Assembly (NCBI GenBank): GCA_905331475.1
Contig: CAJNYU010001075.1
Location: 1 to 64,000 of the forward strand
Source of the DNA: Rotaria socialis
Taxonomy: Eukaryota; Rotifera; Eurotatoria; Philodinida; Philodinidae
DNA: 64,000 bases
Reading direction: 5' to 3'
Numbering within the stretch: position 1 is the stretch's first letter; each line of letters begins with the position of its first letter. The translations under genes and the position numbers were made by a program. The notes under the pieces were generated by a model. The model saw only the letters and a list, made by a program, of their open reading frames with translations, was not told where the DNA came from and did no database searches. Of the stretch, positions 1-12,469 are shown in pieces.

Positions 1-34
<34 letters not shown>

Positions 35-67
35 ACCCCCCCCCCCCCCCCCCCCCCCCACCCCCCC

Positions 68-103
<36 letters not shown>

Positions 104-118
104 CCCCAACCCCCCATA
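1..118. repeat. Poly-C low-complexity tract at window edge
   Basis: The first ~118 bases are almost pure C with scattered A and one G, followed at once by ordinary AT-rich sequence. The rest of the window is roughly one third GC, so this is a sharp discontinuity. No regular telomere unit is visible: the rare A bases are irregularly spaced. A long-read or assembly artefact at a contig end is the simplest explanation; a true C-rich terminus cannot be excluded. Confidence 0.8.
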
Positions 119-375
119 ACCCCCGTTCGCGCCGTCCCTGGGTGTCGCTACTATTTGGAATGATTATTATCAAAATTTTTGCGAAAACGATTACTAAATT
201 AAATAAACTAGTTAATTAGTGTTTAGAGAAATGGGATATGATCTTCTTAAAAAAAACATATCATCAAATTATTTTCTCAAGAAATATTATGAAATTTTGG
301 AAAAAATATTATTCAAAAATAAGAAACTGATTGTATCAATAATTTTTTAGAGAAAAAGGTTAGTAGACAAAGTAT

Positions 376-592
376 TTACAATGGATTTTGTAAAAAATAT
401 TCTGTAAGTGCTTGTCTAACATCAACACGAGATGTAGTTTTCACGATTGATGGTGATGTACTCAGATGTGTTTCAGGAGCAACTAAACACGTTGTTGAAT
501 CTTTTGCATTAGTTGCTGAAGATATAAAAATATCTTTGGGTGTTCTAATAGTTGATGAACGTGTGAACACATTAATAACTACTCTCTAAAAA
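376..592 (-). pseudogene. Possible orphan last exon, unknown protein
   Basis: On the minus strand a frame opens right after a good acceptor (CCATTTTTTTAG near 592) and runs about 70 codons to a TAA at 376. It is rich in Ser/Thr and uses the same A/T-ending codons (TCA, ACA, CAA, GAT) as the real genes here. No family is recognised and no upstream exon was found: the bases that would precede it (600-770) are a GGAAAC/GTTTCC word cluster. The opposite strand is also open here, which weakens the case. It could be the tail of a truncated gene or chance. Confidence 0.3.
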
Positions 593-595
593 AAT

Positions 596-775
596 GGTAT
601 CCTAGGAAACTCAGAATAGGTTTCTGATAGTAACAAACTCGGAAACCCTAAAACCGTTTCCGAGCAACGGTCTCCGAAGCTTCGGAAACTCAAAATCGCA
701 AACAACGACTACCATCGGAAACCCGACAACACCAATAACAATTATCATACGAAACCGACTTCGTTAACGTACAGC
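596..775. repeat. GGAAAC/GTTTCC palindromic word cluster
   Basis: Within ~170 bp the words CTCGGAAAC, GTTTCCGAG, CTTCGGAAAC and ATCGGAAAC recur in both orientations, giving a GC-richer patch with foldback potential. The texture matches the word-built transposable elements at 26.6-40 kb, but no convincing terminal repeat pair or target duplication was found. It may be an eroded element of the same kind. Confidence 0.45.
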
Positions 776-1928
776 AACGTGTACGATATTCCTTTGTCAA
801 AGTTCTCAACCTGGAATTACGAGAAAAGAATAATAAGTCCTCTTTTTATCGAGCATGAAACAAGCGTTTCATTCCATACTCACCCAAATTTTCAAAACAG
901 AGGCAGAAATGAATTGCCATTCAAACATTTTGATGCTTACACCACTTAGAGCAGATCCTTATTAACTCAATAGCCATACTAACGCACTTACACATTTCAG
1001 CACCAAACTAGGCCTTACTGCAATCATAACCGTATTAATAAATGAGAATAATTCACACGAGCAATTACCTATTGCTGATTGAAGTGAATATCATTACAAC
1101 CATCTAAATACAGAAAAAGGTAGATAAATTATATCGAATTCTTGAAATGAAGCTCACCAGAATCATTTTCGAATCGTTGCAACCATCTAAATATTAAAAA
1201 AAAGATAAACTGTATTGAATCATTGGAATAAACTCTCCAGAATAATTGACTGATATTCTGTGTACTCACTAGTATTATACACGCAGGACAAGACGGTGTC
1301 AAATTTTTAACCTATATGACAGAGAAGATTTTAAACACAGTCTGAAATATTTGCTTTGAATTCAAATTTTATTTATATAAATATGAAGATCTTGAGTGGA
1401 ACGAAATCGTTTGTCACATGTATTTTTGAAAAATATACCATATCCCAAAGTCAAAATGATGTCGCTAACTGTCGATAAAATAATATCTTATCAACTGATG
1501 CGACTACATGTTAATCAACCTTCAGATTGGTGATTTTGGCAACCGATCGACATCTGCTACCAATCTCACGTTTACATTTGGGTTTGGGTTTATGTGCTTA
1601 CAAATGCTACGAGATCGAAAATTATGTTGTACATATCTTTACGTTTAATCACGCTTAGGTAACTGATATTTTATTAATCAATAAAATGCTTCATCATGAT
1701 ATTTAAATGGTGATCTACGTCGGAAAGTTTCAAATTACGTGATTGATTTTAGGTTTTTCGCAGATTAAAATCGTATAGAAATGCTTTGAAAAAATGTTAT
1801 TAGCTTTCTAAAACTTAAAAATACAGAGAATCCTATTCTAAGTAAATTCTGAAATAATTGAAACATAAATTTAATTTTAGATTATGGCTTATCGAAAAGA
1901 ATGATGTACAATTATAGAATACATAAAC
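776..1928. other. Intergenic, no gene seen
   Basis: AT-rich DNA upstream of MGAT1, with stop codons in all frames and no splice-bounded ORF of coding character. It presumably holds the MGAT1 promoter, but no clear TATA box at a fixed distance was identified. Confidence 0.5.
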
Positions 1929-4900
1929 ATGCGTTCTATTCTAAAAAAAATTTTTATTACAACCGGTATCTTCTTCCTTATCAATATCCTTCTATTATTA
2001 AGTCTGAAAGGTTTTCATCCACCAAATGGTAAACATGAACCGGTTTGTTTATTCATATCCTTTTTATTTCTTTATTTATTAATCGACATGTTTCTGTTTT
2101 AGAAAGCACCTATAGATAACCAGATTAATCCTAAATTGCGACCATTGGTTACTTCTGCAATATCACATCTTACTTTATCTGTATTACCGGTAAATTATTG
2201 AGTATTCTGAATGAAAATTAAGGTTATATATCTTCTTTTATTTATTTAGAAAGCTGATGTTGTTATTCCTGTTGTTGTTTTTGGTTGTAATCGACCACAC
2301 GCTCTTCAAACACACATTGAAACTCTTCTTCGGTATGTATTACAAAACAAACTAGTATTCCTAATTTGACAAATATCAATTTAAAACTATTTAGAATTCG
2401 TAAAGATCCTGAATTACATCCAATCATAGCAAGTTTAGATTGTCAGGATGAATCAACTATACAAGTTGCTAAAGATTTCGGTGACAAAATTAAAGCAATC
2501 ATCGAAGTACATATGTTTCTTTCTTTTTTTTTATCTATAAAAGAAAATTATCCAACTAATAGTATTCATTCAAGTTTATATTATATGAATTTCGACGGTT
2601 CATAATACAGACTAAAAAATTCGTGCTATTAGTAGTTTCATCTTTACCTATACGTATTGTATCAGCGGGTCAACATTTTCTTAGAATCAGAATTTTGCTT
2701 CCTTTCCAGATAGAAATTCAACATTTTCTTGCATGAACTTCATTTTAGAACTCATAAGCTTATCACTTAAAGACAGAAAACTTAAGTTTAACAGTAGGCA
2801 GCTGGCGTTTTCTTTTGCATCACCCTAATGATACAGTCATTATTTAGAAGGTAACAGAAAATGAGGAGCTTGAGAACTATCATCTGGTAACAATCAAGCT
2901 CATTGTACGAGTTTGTATCACATATCAATCAAGAAAATTACTTTCATTAACAAGATATCTTCTACCACAATACTCACTAAACTAGTTAGAAACTTATCAG
3001 GAGTAAATCGGTTTTCAAAGGGATATTCAGTCGTACATAAAGTGTATTTTCGATCACTCGTTACTACTCGAATCTTTTTAGCTGCCCGATCTTGGTCCAA
3101 TCCATGTCCCTGAAAAGTTTAGTCATATGGCTGGATATTATAAAATATCACGCCATTACAATTATTCTATCAATTATGTTCTTAATAGACTTAATTATGA
3201 AGCAGTTATTATCACAGAAGGTTTGCCTGTTTTCTATTATTTATAGATAGTTAGAACTAAAACAGAAATCTTCATATTTATAATGCATAGATGATTTGGA
3301 ATTGTCACCAGATTTTCTTGATTATTTTCAAGCACTCTATCCATTGTTAGTATATGATAAAACTCTATGGTGTATATCAGCGTGGAATGATAATGGTATT
3401 GATAAAAAAATTGTTCGAGATTCAAGTAATATAGGACAAAAAAAGAAAACGAATCGTTGATATCGACTTTTTTTCTTTCGAAGCTCTTCTTCATCGTACT
3501 GATTTTTTTCCTGGTCTTGGTTGGCTATTGAAGAAAACGATTTGGAACGAAATAAAGGCTAATTGGCCGGCAGGGTAGGCTAAACATTTGTAAAAGGTAC
3601 GATAATCGATGTTTAACAACGTAGCTTTTGGGATGATTGGATGCGATTACCAGAACAACGACATGATCGTGCATGTATTCGTCCGGAAATTTCACGTACA
3701 GCTATGTCACCAGATGGCAAGAAAGGAGTCAGTCAGTAAGTTGATTTAATTAAATGTTTCGATATTTTAATCCATTATCAATTTCCAGAGGTCAACACTA
3801 TGATAGATATTTAAGAAAAATTATTAAAAACAATGATCCTGTTGATTGGAAATCAATTGATATTAGTTATCTTCTTAAAGTATGAGAAATTATTTATTTA
3901 TTTATTTAAAAAAAAAACTAACATGCGCCTATCTTTTTAAAGAATCAATATGATCCCGCATTTCAAGCACGTATTGATGCTTGTCCAACTATTACTTTAT
4001 CTGATTTAGATCATTTAAAAAGTGACATAAAATGTGCTCAACTACGTTATAGTAATCAAAAAGAATTTGTTATCATAGCTAATACACTCGAAATTATGAA
4101 TGATTTAAAGGTAATATTAGTTTAAATGTAATATAAATAAAACTTCTGTTACTCTTTGTAAGTTTGACTTTCATAAGTTAATTAAGAAGAAATCGAAAGT
4201 ATCGCTTCTTCACGGCTATACAATATTCATACATATGAGGATATCATAATCATATGAAACGAGATGTACTACATCTCGCCACAGTTAGTTAAAAAATATA
4301 TCAGTACTAAAGAGAAAATCTACTAAATGTTTAATTTAATTTGAATTGAGATTATTTTTATCGTTTAGATTTTAATCAGTTTTAAATATCTTTAAAAGAA
4401 TTGGATTCTTTACTTTGTTTTCGGCGACAAAAATACTATCCCGAATTTTCGAATTTTAATTTGAAAGTTTCTACAAAGAAATTTAAACACTGGAAAAGTT
4501 AATTGCAGAAATTTCAAGTTCTATGATTTTTTTCTGTTTTCAAAATACAAACACTGTATCTGCCACTGTTGATGAGCAATACTTAAGATATAATTTCCTC
4601 ATAGGTAACTAAGAAGTATATATTATTGTTTTACTAGCATATTCCAAGGAAGCAAAATCGATTTACTTAGCACAAACGAGTAATATTACATATTGATCTT
4701 TATCAGTTAGAATACAGCTGAAACAGTTTTTCTTCTGCAAAAATTATATCTCTGATAAAATAATAGAACAAGTTATTTTAGGATAGTTTTTATCAATACA
4801 TAAGTTATAGCAGCTGTATATGAATCCTATATTCTGATTATTACCTGAACAAAATTTCACATGAACAGATTTCTGTGTATGGTACTCGTGCACGCCCTTT

Positions 4901-5337
4901 CTTATGGGGCTCTAAATGACTAGAAAAATTCAAAAGTTTTCACAATAAATTCATTTTTTTTACTCCTATCTCTGTGAAATAACAAAAAAAACTGTTTTTT
5001 TAACGATGCTCTTGGCAGTGACACTACTGCATTAACTTAAAAATACATGATCTCTGTAGAAATATTCTAATCTCCAGATCTTTTGTTTAAAATATTCACA
5101 CATCACTAAGAACTCTACATTGCATAGAATTCTAATTCAAAAATAATTATGAAATTCTTTAATCAGTTAGAATTCACCTGGAAACAAGGCAAACTAAGAT
5201 TTATAATAATTTTACATACGTGTTTTTTTTAGAGCGATGTGCCTCGAACAGCTTATCTTGGCGTTGTACAATGTCAACATGGTCAAACGACCATCTATGT
5301 CACATCAAATCGACGCCCATGGAAAGGCTATGGATAA
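1929..5337 (+). CDS. MGAT1: Alpha-1,3-mannosyl-glycoprotein 2-beta-N-acetylglucosaminyltransferase (GnT-I), multi-exon
   Basis: Golgi enzyme that adds the first GlcNAc to the Man5 N-glycan core, the gateway to complex and hybrid N-glycans (family knowledge). About 11 exons give roughly 410 residues. Exon 1 (ATG 1929) encodes a short basic tail and one hydrophobic signal anchor, as expected for a type II Golgi enzyme. Then come [11 protein letters not shown] (near 2255), [10 protein letters not shown] (near 2420), a GYYKISRHY segment (near 3145), the metal/UDP-binding [10 protein letters not shown] motif spanning the junction at 3221/3292, [11 protein letters not shown] (near 3385), TDFFPGLGW (near 3498), the FWDDWMR...[11 protein letters not shown] block (3630-3700) and a final exon ending RRPWKGYG before TAA. 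All match GnT-I in order. The two largest introns (about 2512-3079 and 4110-5232) hold no recognisable element. No frame break was seen. Exon edges are inferred from GT-AG and frame. Confidence 0.9.
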
Positions 5338-5630
5338 TAATCATCGTCGATCGCTTAATTCGACTCTTGAAGTGTTTTTATTTTTCTGTGTTTTGAGGAC
5401 GATCATAAGCTAAATTGTGATAATTATCATTTTATTTGTTAGTTCATTTCTTATTTAAACTATTGTGTTTTTATTGGGAAATCTGTTTTGCATATGATCC
5501 GGTACATATATATATATATAAAAGACAGCATACAACATATGTTACTCGAGTTCTTCCATATACAAACTACAATTCTATCTAGTAAAAGCTCGAATAAGTT
5601 GGAATAAAAGAGAAGAAGATCATATTTCAG

Positions 5631-8600
5631 ATGCTTTTAAGACGATGTCTATCACATCGTTTTCATCAAACATTTCGTTTTTGTCCATATCATTATCGTT
5701 TTATGTCTACACGTCGTACAAATCCATTAGGGATTCAAATGCTTAGTTCGAAATTACATAAACAATTATTTTCGTCAGTTGGTGAACCGCAATATTCAAA
5801 ACAGAATATCGAAAAATCGAAATACCATCTTCGTCAATTTGATCTTGGCACAAATGAAAGTGAAAAACTTGAAGATATTGAATTTGATTTGCCACCATTA
5901 GAAAATAATAATCTAGCTGAACATTTTGCAATCATTGCACAAAAACAATCGAAACCCTATATTGATCTTATCCATCAATTAATTAAAGCTAAGATACCAT
6001 CACAACCAACTGAATGGAAATATGCAAAAGGATGGACAAAGTTTGCTTTCTTATATTGATCTAAAAACATGATCACCGTTGTCTGTTTTTTGTTAATAGA
6101 TATTCAACAGATGGTCAAACAGCAACATCTATTGATTATCCACATGAACAAGTGATGGTTTTTGATGTTGAAACTTTAGTTTGTGAAGGAAATTTTCCTG
6201 TTTTGGCTGTTGCACTCTCGCCTAACCATTGGTTTGTTATTTGGATAGTAAACTAGGTGGATATATGCTTTTGATTGAAAACATTTTTCAGGTACACTTG
6301 GTGTAGTTCACGCTTAACCGATGAAGAATTTCGTTTAAAAAGTAATGTTAAACTAAATGATATGATACCAATGGAATCAAATCCATCGGTACCATCAATT
6401 GTTATTGGTCATAATGTTGCATTTGATCGTACATATATTAAAGAACAGTATCAACTCGAAGTAAAATTTAACAGAAAAAAAAACAACTAATCAATCGAAT
6501 AGAATATTGAAACTGTATGTTTTAGAGTACAGCAATGCGCTTTCTCGATACAATGAGTTTACATATAATGTGTTCGGGTTTTACACATGCACAACGATTA
6601 CAATATCAAGCATTTGAAAAAAGTGCATTAGCAAAATCAGATGAAAAAGACCATCTATCTGGAGAAGAAGATTTCGATGAACAATATTTATCTATATTAT
6701 TAGCAAGTGAAAAAGATAAAGATGCAAAAGCATATGCAAAACTGCGTAACACACAAGTATGTTAATATTGAAAACGAATAGAATTTTCCTATCGATACGA
6801 ACAACGAACAAACCTAAAACTACACATATACTCACAACCATATGATTTTATTTTTGACACGAAAATGTATTATTGATCTATAAGAAATAAAAACAAAATT
6901 TCAGATGGAATAATGAGTGAATAAAGTATTCCTCTGAGTCCAAGTGATTGTACACACTAAAGGAAAACAGTGAACTTGTGAAGTACAGCAAATACGACAC
7001 AACTATTACAATTTTGAAATAGCTGTGTATTTCCCAGTTAATTGGTATACTCAGCGACGAGATTTAATATTTGTTTATACGAAAAGAAAAAACACAAGAT
7101 CGAAACAATCATTGATTATTTTCTTTTTTTTTTATCATATTAAGAATCTTAAATGGAAATTTGAAAGCAGTTTAAATAATCTTGTATCTGTACATAAACT
7201 TTATTGTAAACCAGAAGTACCGTTAAGTAAAGAAGCGCAACAAGTATTTATCAATGGAAATATTTATGACATACGTAAAAATTTTCTAGTAAGACCAAAT
7301 TTTTATTTTAATGTTATGAATGTTTGGTTTTCTTCAAAGGAATTAATGACTTATTGTGCAAATGATGTCAAAGCAACATTTGAAATAACGCAAAAAGTCT
7401 ATCCCATGTTTGAAGCAAGGTAATTAATTAAAAGCAATTATTGAATCATGCTTTTTTTCTAATCGTAATATTATCGATATAGATTTCCTCATCCTATAAC
7501 ATTAAGCGGCATGCTTGAAATGAGTCGAATGATTTTACCAATAAATAATAATTGGACAAGATTTATTAGTGAGGCTGATCGAACATATGAGAGTATTAAT
7601 TCAGATATTCAACATGTACTGATGCAAATTGCTAATGAAGCATGTCATCAAGCTATTGATCAAAAGTACGAAAAATAAATGAAAACTTTTTTTTCCTAAT
7701 ATTCAAATTTATTTCACTTAGATATAAAAATGATCCTTGGCTATGGGATCTTGATTGGACTACTCAATCTATGCGTTTTCTGAAATCATCAAAAGCTAAA
7801 CCATCGATAGCAAAAGTTGAGGAAACAACAGACAATCCAATTTTTAAAATTGCTGGAAACATTTGGCCAACTAAAACAATGATAGATGACGATAATGATA
7901 ATGATTCAAAAATAGCTCCAAGTCAAGAAATTAAAAAAATTCTCGATACATATTCTACTTTAGGTAAAATTCAACCGCATATGCCAGGCTATCCAAGGTT
8001 GTAAATTAATATTCATGTTTAATACAGAGAAAAAACACGTATTTTGGATTCGATATTTATTTTTGTATAGTTGGTATCGAGATTTATGTATGAAACAATC
8101 AAAAGGCGATATTACCAATGAAGAATCATCTTGGAAACCAGGCCCACAATTGATATCTACTAAAATGCGTATTGTACCGAAACTATTACGTTTAACTTGG
8201 CTTGGTTATCCTTTGCATTATGATGAAAAATATGGCTGGGGATATTTAGTACCAGGCTTAGAAATCAATGAAGAAGAAGAAGAAGACTTAGAAGAAAAAG
8301 GTGATTTTCCTTATGAGTAAGTTTATGAATGAAATTTGAGTAAAGAAATATTTTATTTTATTGTTTCTTTAGTGCAATCAAACAAGTATGTATCAAAACA
8401 AAACCATTTGAACGTAGTCAAACAAATATGGAACTTCAAGTAATTGATGATAATTTAAATGAATTAGCAAAAGATATTGAAGAACTTGAAGGTAAAAATG
8501 AAGCTCATCTATTTATGGAAAATCTTTTACAACAACAGGAAAAATTAATTGAGCAAGTATGTCAACAGTATATTTATTTTTTTCGTTTTCATATACTTTT

Positions 8601-10634
8601 CTATAGCGAAAAAAACTTGTTCCATCCGGTAAATTTTGTCATATTCATCAAGGCAATGGACCTTATCCAGTATCGAATGTGCCTGGTTGTTGGTTTTTTA
8701 AAATACCACATAAAGTAAGTGGAAAGAATGTTTTAGATTTATCATCACTAGAAAATTTGATTCTTTAGGATGGAAATGAAAAAAATGTTGGCAATCCTCT
8801 AGCAAAATCATTTGCTGCAAAAATTGCTGATGGAACGCTACGTGCACATGAATCAACAGCTGCTAAATGGCTTCTTGAATGGAGTAAAATGTTAAGCTAT
8901 TGGGAAAATAATGAAAAAAGAATCAAGTAAAATTTTATGAAAATAAAAACAAAAACAGATAACACTATTAAGTTTTCTTCAATCAGATCTCAAATGGCTG
9001 TAAAAATCAAAGATGATGGTACATCTATTATTTTACCTCGAGTTGTTGTTGCAGGTACTGTTACAAGACGAGCTGTTGAACCAACTTGGTTAACTGCATC
9101 GAATGCTCGAGTAAAAAAAGCTCACAATGTCTTTGGTTAATAATTAATTGAGTTGTTGTTTTTCTTTTCTTTTCTTCCATTTTAGACAGATCGTATTGGA
9201 AGTGAATTGAAAGCAATGGTTCAAGCACCGTCAGGCTTTTGTTTTGTTGGTGCAGATGTTGATAGTCAAGAATTATGGATAGCTTCAATTCTTGCTGATG
9301 CACAATTTGCTGGAATGCACGGTACGTTTACGAAACAAATGTGTACATATATTAAAATTGTGAAAAGTATTCGTTTCGTTTTATAGGTTCAACAGCATTT
9401 GGTTGGATGAATTTACAAGGGAAAAAGAAAGATGGAACGGATCTTCATAGTAAAGTAGCTAATTTAGTTGGTATTAGTCGAGATCAAGCAAAAGTGAGTT
9501 AATTCAATTCATGAACAAGAGTTTATTGATGGCTGGTTTTTTTAAGGTATTTAACTATGGACGAATGTATGGAGCAGGAAAAACATTTGCAGAGAAATTA
9601 TTAATGCAATTTAATCATCAACTATCAGCATCGGAAGCAAAAACAAAAGCAAATTTGATGTATTCGCAAACAAAAGGAATTAAGTATTGAGAAGTTTCAC
9701 TTCTATTGGTAAAAATAATTGCATTTTTCTAGAGATCGAAAAAGTGACTTATGGGAAGGCGGCTCAGAATCTGAAATGTTCAATAGTCTTGAAATAATTG
9801 CTCGTAATCGATCACCCAAAACACCTATACTCAACTGTCGTATTAGTCGAGCACTTGAGCCAGACAATGTCAGTGATGGCGTAAGAATACATCAATTTTA
9901 ATTAAATCTGCTTCTATTTAATTATGCATATATATTTTTTTTCAAGTACATGACAAGTCGTATTAATTGGGTTGTACAAAGTTCAGCTGTTGATTATCTT
10001 CATTTGATGCTTGTTTGTATGAAATGGCTTATTGATACATATGATATACGATGTCGATTTGTTTTAAGTAAATGGAATATTTTACGTTCTTTGTTTTATA
10101 ATTTTATTTATCTGTAAGGTATTCATGATGAAGTTCGCTACATATGTCATGTGGATGATCGGTAAAGATAAAAAGCAAATTTTCAATTCAGTTTCAAAAT
10201 AGATTTTTCAAACATTATGTTAGATATCGAGCTTGTCTTGCATTACAAATTACTAATTTATTAACTCGTGCGATGTTTGCAAGTTGTTTAAATATGAACG
10301 ATTTGCCAGCTGTAAGCTCATTTTTAAATATTTAGATGATACTCTATTGTTGTGTAATTTATGTTTTAGTCAGTTGCTTTTTTCAGTTCAGTTGATGTTG
10401 ATCAATGTTTAAGAAAAGAACCATATATGGATTGTAAGACACCAAGTAATCCATTAGGTCTTGAAGTTGCATATGATATTCCAAAAGGTAATGTTTTCTT
10501 TTTTTCTGTTCTTTTAATAATTCTCAGAAATATGTTTTCAATGAATAGGTGAATCATTAACAATTGCCGATATTCTCAAAGTAACAAATGGACAATTACA
10601 AAAGGAAAAAATCTCAACTGTTGACACTAAATAG
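5631..10634 (+). CDS. POLG: Mitochondrial DNA polymerase gamma catalytic subunit, multi-exon
   Basis: Family A polymerase that replicates and proofreads mitochondrial DNA. The start at 5631 gives an Arg/His-rich, acid-poor N terminus typical of a mitochondrial presequence. Exonuclease motifs are intact: Exo I VFDVETL (near 6160, D-x-E), Exo [12 protein letters not shown] (near 6402), Exo [15 protein letters not shown] (near 7353). Polymerase motifs follow: [15 protein letters not shown] (9247-9290), [20 protein letters not shown] (9480-9590, split by an intron) and C IHDEVRY (near 10120, the catalytic HDE). The C terminus (NDLPASVAFFS...[12 protein letters not shown]) is the conserved POLG tail, ending at TAG 10632-10634. 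There are more than 15 short introns; the largest gap is about 6757-7140. All key catalytic residues are present, so the product should polymerise and proofread. It lies about 290 bp after MGAT1 on the same strand, too far to suggest cotranscription. Confidence 0.95.
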
Positions 10635-10946
10635 TAATTCAGTTATTGAAACTATTTTTCTAGTCAATAAATTGTGTAAATGTATGAGAATACATGGACA
10701 TGTCACAATTTCTTATGTTGATAAATTTCCCTGCTTAATCTAACATTAGCGTTGAAGAATATTTCGATTGCATTGATTCCTGTTATATTGAGGAGTAACT
10801 ATTAGATTACTACAATAGTGATCGAATGCAATCGGGGCACAAGATATGTAACACATACCAATCAGTGAAAAGTTTTGTTTTCCGTTCTATAAAACAAAGC
10901 TACATTATTCTCAATGTTGACTACTTCGTACCACCGCTGCATTTTT

Positions 10947-11447
10947 AATGCGATGCGAAGCATAGCATTTATGTAGTTCGTCGCGAGTTTTTTTTTTCTT
11001 TTACTTTCTCGACGTACGCATCGCGAATCGTCATTTTGTGTTAGTATGATCTCGTGAACAGAAAATCATAGAAAACTCATTGAAACGGGAGATGGAAGTA
11101 TCGAGATCGAACTTCTACCATATGTTTTCTATTCTTTAATCTGATATTCCGTTCACTCACAAATGTGGTACCAAAATGGCAAAAATGAAAGAAATTTGTT
11201 GCAAGATAATTAAAGTGACGTCATCAACATATGTTAGCAACTATAGTCTATTCATTTACAGCTGATCTATGATAATGAATCATGGAGATAATTAATCGAT
11301 CAATCGAAATCGATCCTTAAGAATGTATCGCTACGTAAGAATAGAGTTTTCTCAGTGATGAATTTCATCATGTCGACATAAAAAGTATTCAAGATTTCTC
11401 TGAATTGAAGATTTTTCCTCGATCATATTCCTGCTTCGCATCGCATT
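10947..11447. mobile_element. Possible foldback/MITE remnant with 16-bp inverted ends
   Basis: AATGCGATGCGAAGCA at 10947-10962 is exactly repeated in inverse orientation at 11432-11447, about 500 bp apart. Related words (CGTCGCGAG near 10980, ACGCATCGCGAA near 11016) cluster inside the left end, resembling the word-filled ends of the elements at 26-42 kb. No target duplication is visible and the interior has no ORF. The inverted repeat is seen directly; transposon status is inference. Confidence 0.45.
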
Positions 11448-11888
11448 TCGTATTCGAGTGAAACTTGAATACCATCTAGTTATTTTAAGGAAAGAAGATT
11501 TAATTTCATGACAATATACTGTAATACAGCGAATGTTTAGTTGCAGTCAACAATTGTTGAGGAGACAGACATGACTATAGACAGCACTTTCAAGGGTTAC
11601 CAAAAACACCTCCGCTAATAGAACAAAGATTTTTTTCCCGGTGCCATTAATGCTATTACAATTCATCTTTAATCTATACTTTTTGTTTACTTACTCGCAA
11701 TTCAGTTCGTAAAAAACAATTGTTGACGGAAGAGAAAAAAATATTTCTTTTGTCATGACTGATCTATTTTTATATTTCGTGAAACCATAACAACGTTTTT
11801 TGAAATCGACTTAAAAGTGAATCACCTCTTTTAATAACCTAGCGTTGCCATTCACAAAAGAGGGCACATGTAAGTTATTTGATAAATT
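11448..11888. other. Intergenic, nothing recognised
   Basis: AT-rich, stops in every frame, no repeats of note. It separates the foldback remnant from the promoter region of the small secreted-protein gene. Confidence 0.5.
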
Positions 11889-11915
11889 GGGGGCGGGGAG
11901 GGGAGAGGAGGGGGG
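11889..11915 (+). promoter_or_regulatory. G-run tract, potential G-quadruplex
   Basis: Five G runs lie in 27 bases: G5 (11889-11893), G4 (11895-11898), G4 (11900-11903), GG (11907-11908) and G6 (11910-11915). The first two loops are single bases. That satisfies the usual G-quadruplex pattern and is striking in such AT-rich DNA. It sits about 43 bp upstream of the TATA-like box of the next gene, on its coding strand. Confidence 0.65.
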
Positions 11916-11957
11916 AAACCATGCACAAAAAAATTCTTTATCGACTGAAGAATAAAC

Positions 11958-11965
11958 TATAAAAA
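11958..11965 (+). promoter_or_regulatory. TATA box (TATAAAAA)
   Basis: TATAAAAAGG lies about 74 bp before the ATG at 12032, at a sensible distance for a short 5' UTR. It is one of the few clear TATA elements in the window at a plausible position. Confidence 0.55.
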
Positions 11966-12031
11966 GGTGAGTTTCTTTCATTGCAATCGAAGTAACCTCA
12001 ACAATCAAAATACAAACGTTAAAAAACAATA

Positions 12032-12379
12032 ATGCGATCTTCTATCATCATTATTCTAGTAAGAACTACTTTTTTTTCTTGTTGCTGTTTTACTGTAACG
12101 ACCGTGCTATTTTTATTCATTCAGTTGGCTCTAATCGTAGTTGTGATATCAGTACCAATCAAAACAGATAACAAGAAGGCTGAGAAACCCAGCAAACGTC
12201 CACCAGCACCTCCACCATCACCACCATCATCACCAAATGGCAGCTCCTCTCACCCACCACGTTCAACAGTAACTGGTACTCTGCCAGATGATAGCCACGA
12301 ACGTGGTCCTCGAACGAAGGGTTCTACTTCAGTTGGTACTCCACCAAGCAGTACTTCAACACTAGCTGCTATCGTCTAA
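12032..12379 (+). CDS. Small secreted Pro/Ser-rich protein, two exons
   Basis: The frame is open from 12032 without splicing (115 residues), but a 66-bp GT-AG intron (12059-12124) fits better. Joining 12032-12058 to 12125-12379 gives about 93 residues starting with a compact signal peptide (MRSSIIIILLALIVVVISV). The mature part has a Lys-rich stretch (KKAEKPSKRPP), a proline/serine run (PPAPPPSPPSSPNGSSS) and a Thr/Ser/Gly-rich tail, with no cysteines. It looks like a low-complexity secreted or mucin-like peptide; no family is recognised. A TATA box and a G-run lie just upstream, and AATAAA follows the stop at about 12464, so it looks like a complete independent transcription unit. Confidence 0.6.
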   Translation: MRSSIIIILVRTTFFSCCCFTVTTVLFLFIQLALIVVVISVPIKTDNKKAEKPSKRPPAPPPSPPSSPNGSSSHPPRSTVTGTLPDDSHERGPRTKGSTSVGTPPSSTSTLAAIV

Positions 12380-12469
12380 TAACCTAAGAAAGTAGAAGCT
12401 AAAACAGTTATTATCAGAACTAATAATATTTATATAATTTACATTAAAGTTCGTCATATATCTTAATAA

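Noticed and set aside
1..118. CRISPR array or bacterial features anywhere in the window
   Set aside because: No regular repeat-spacer pattern and all confident genes are intron-bearing animal genes.
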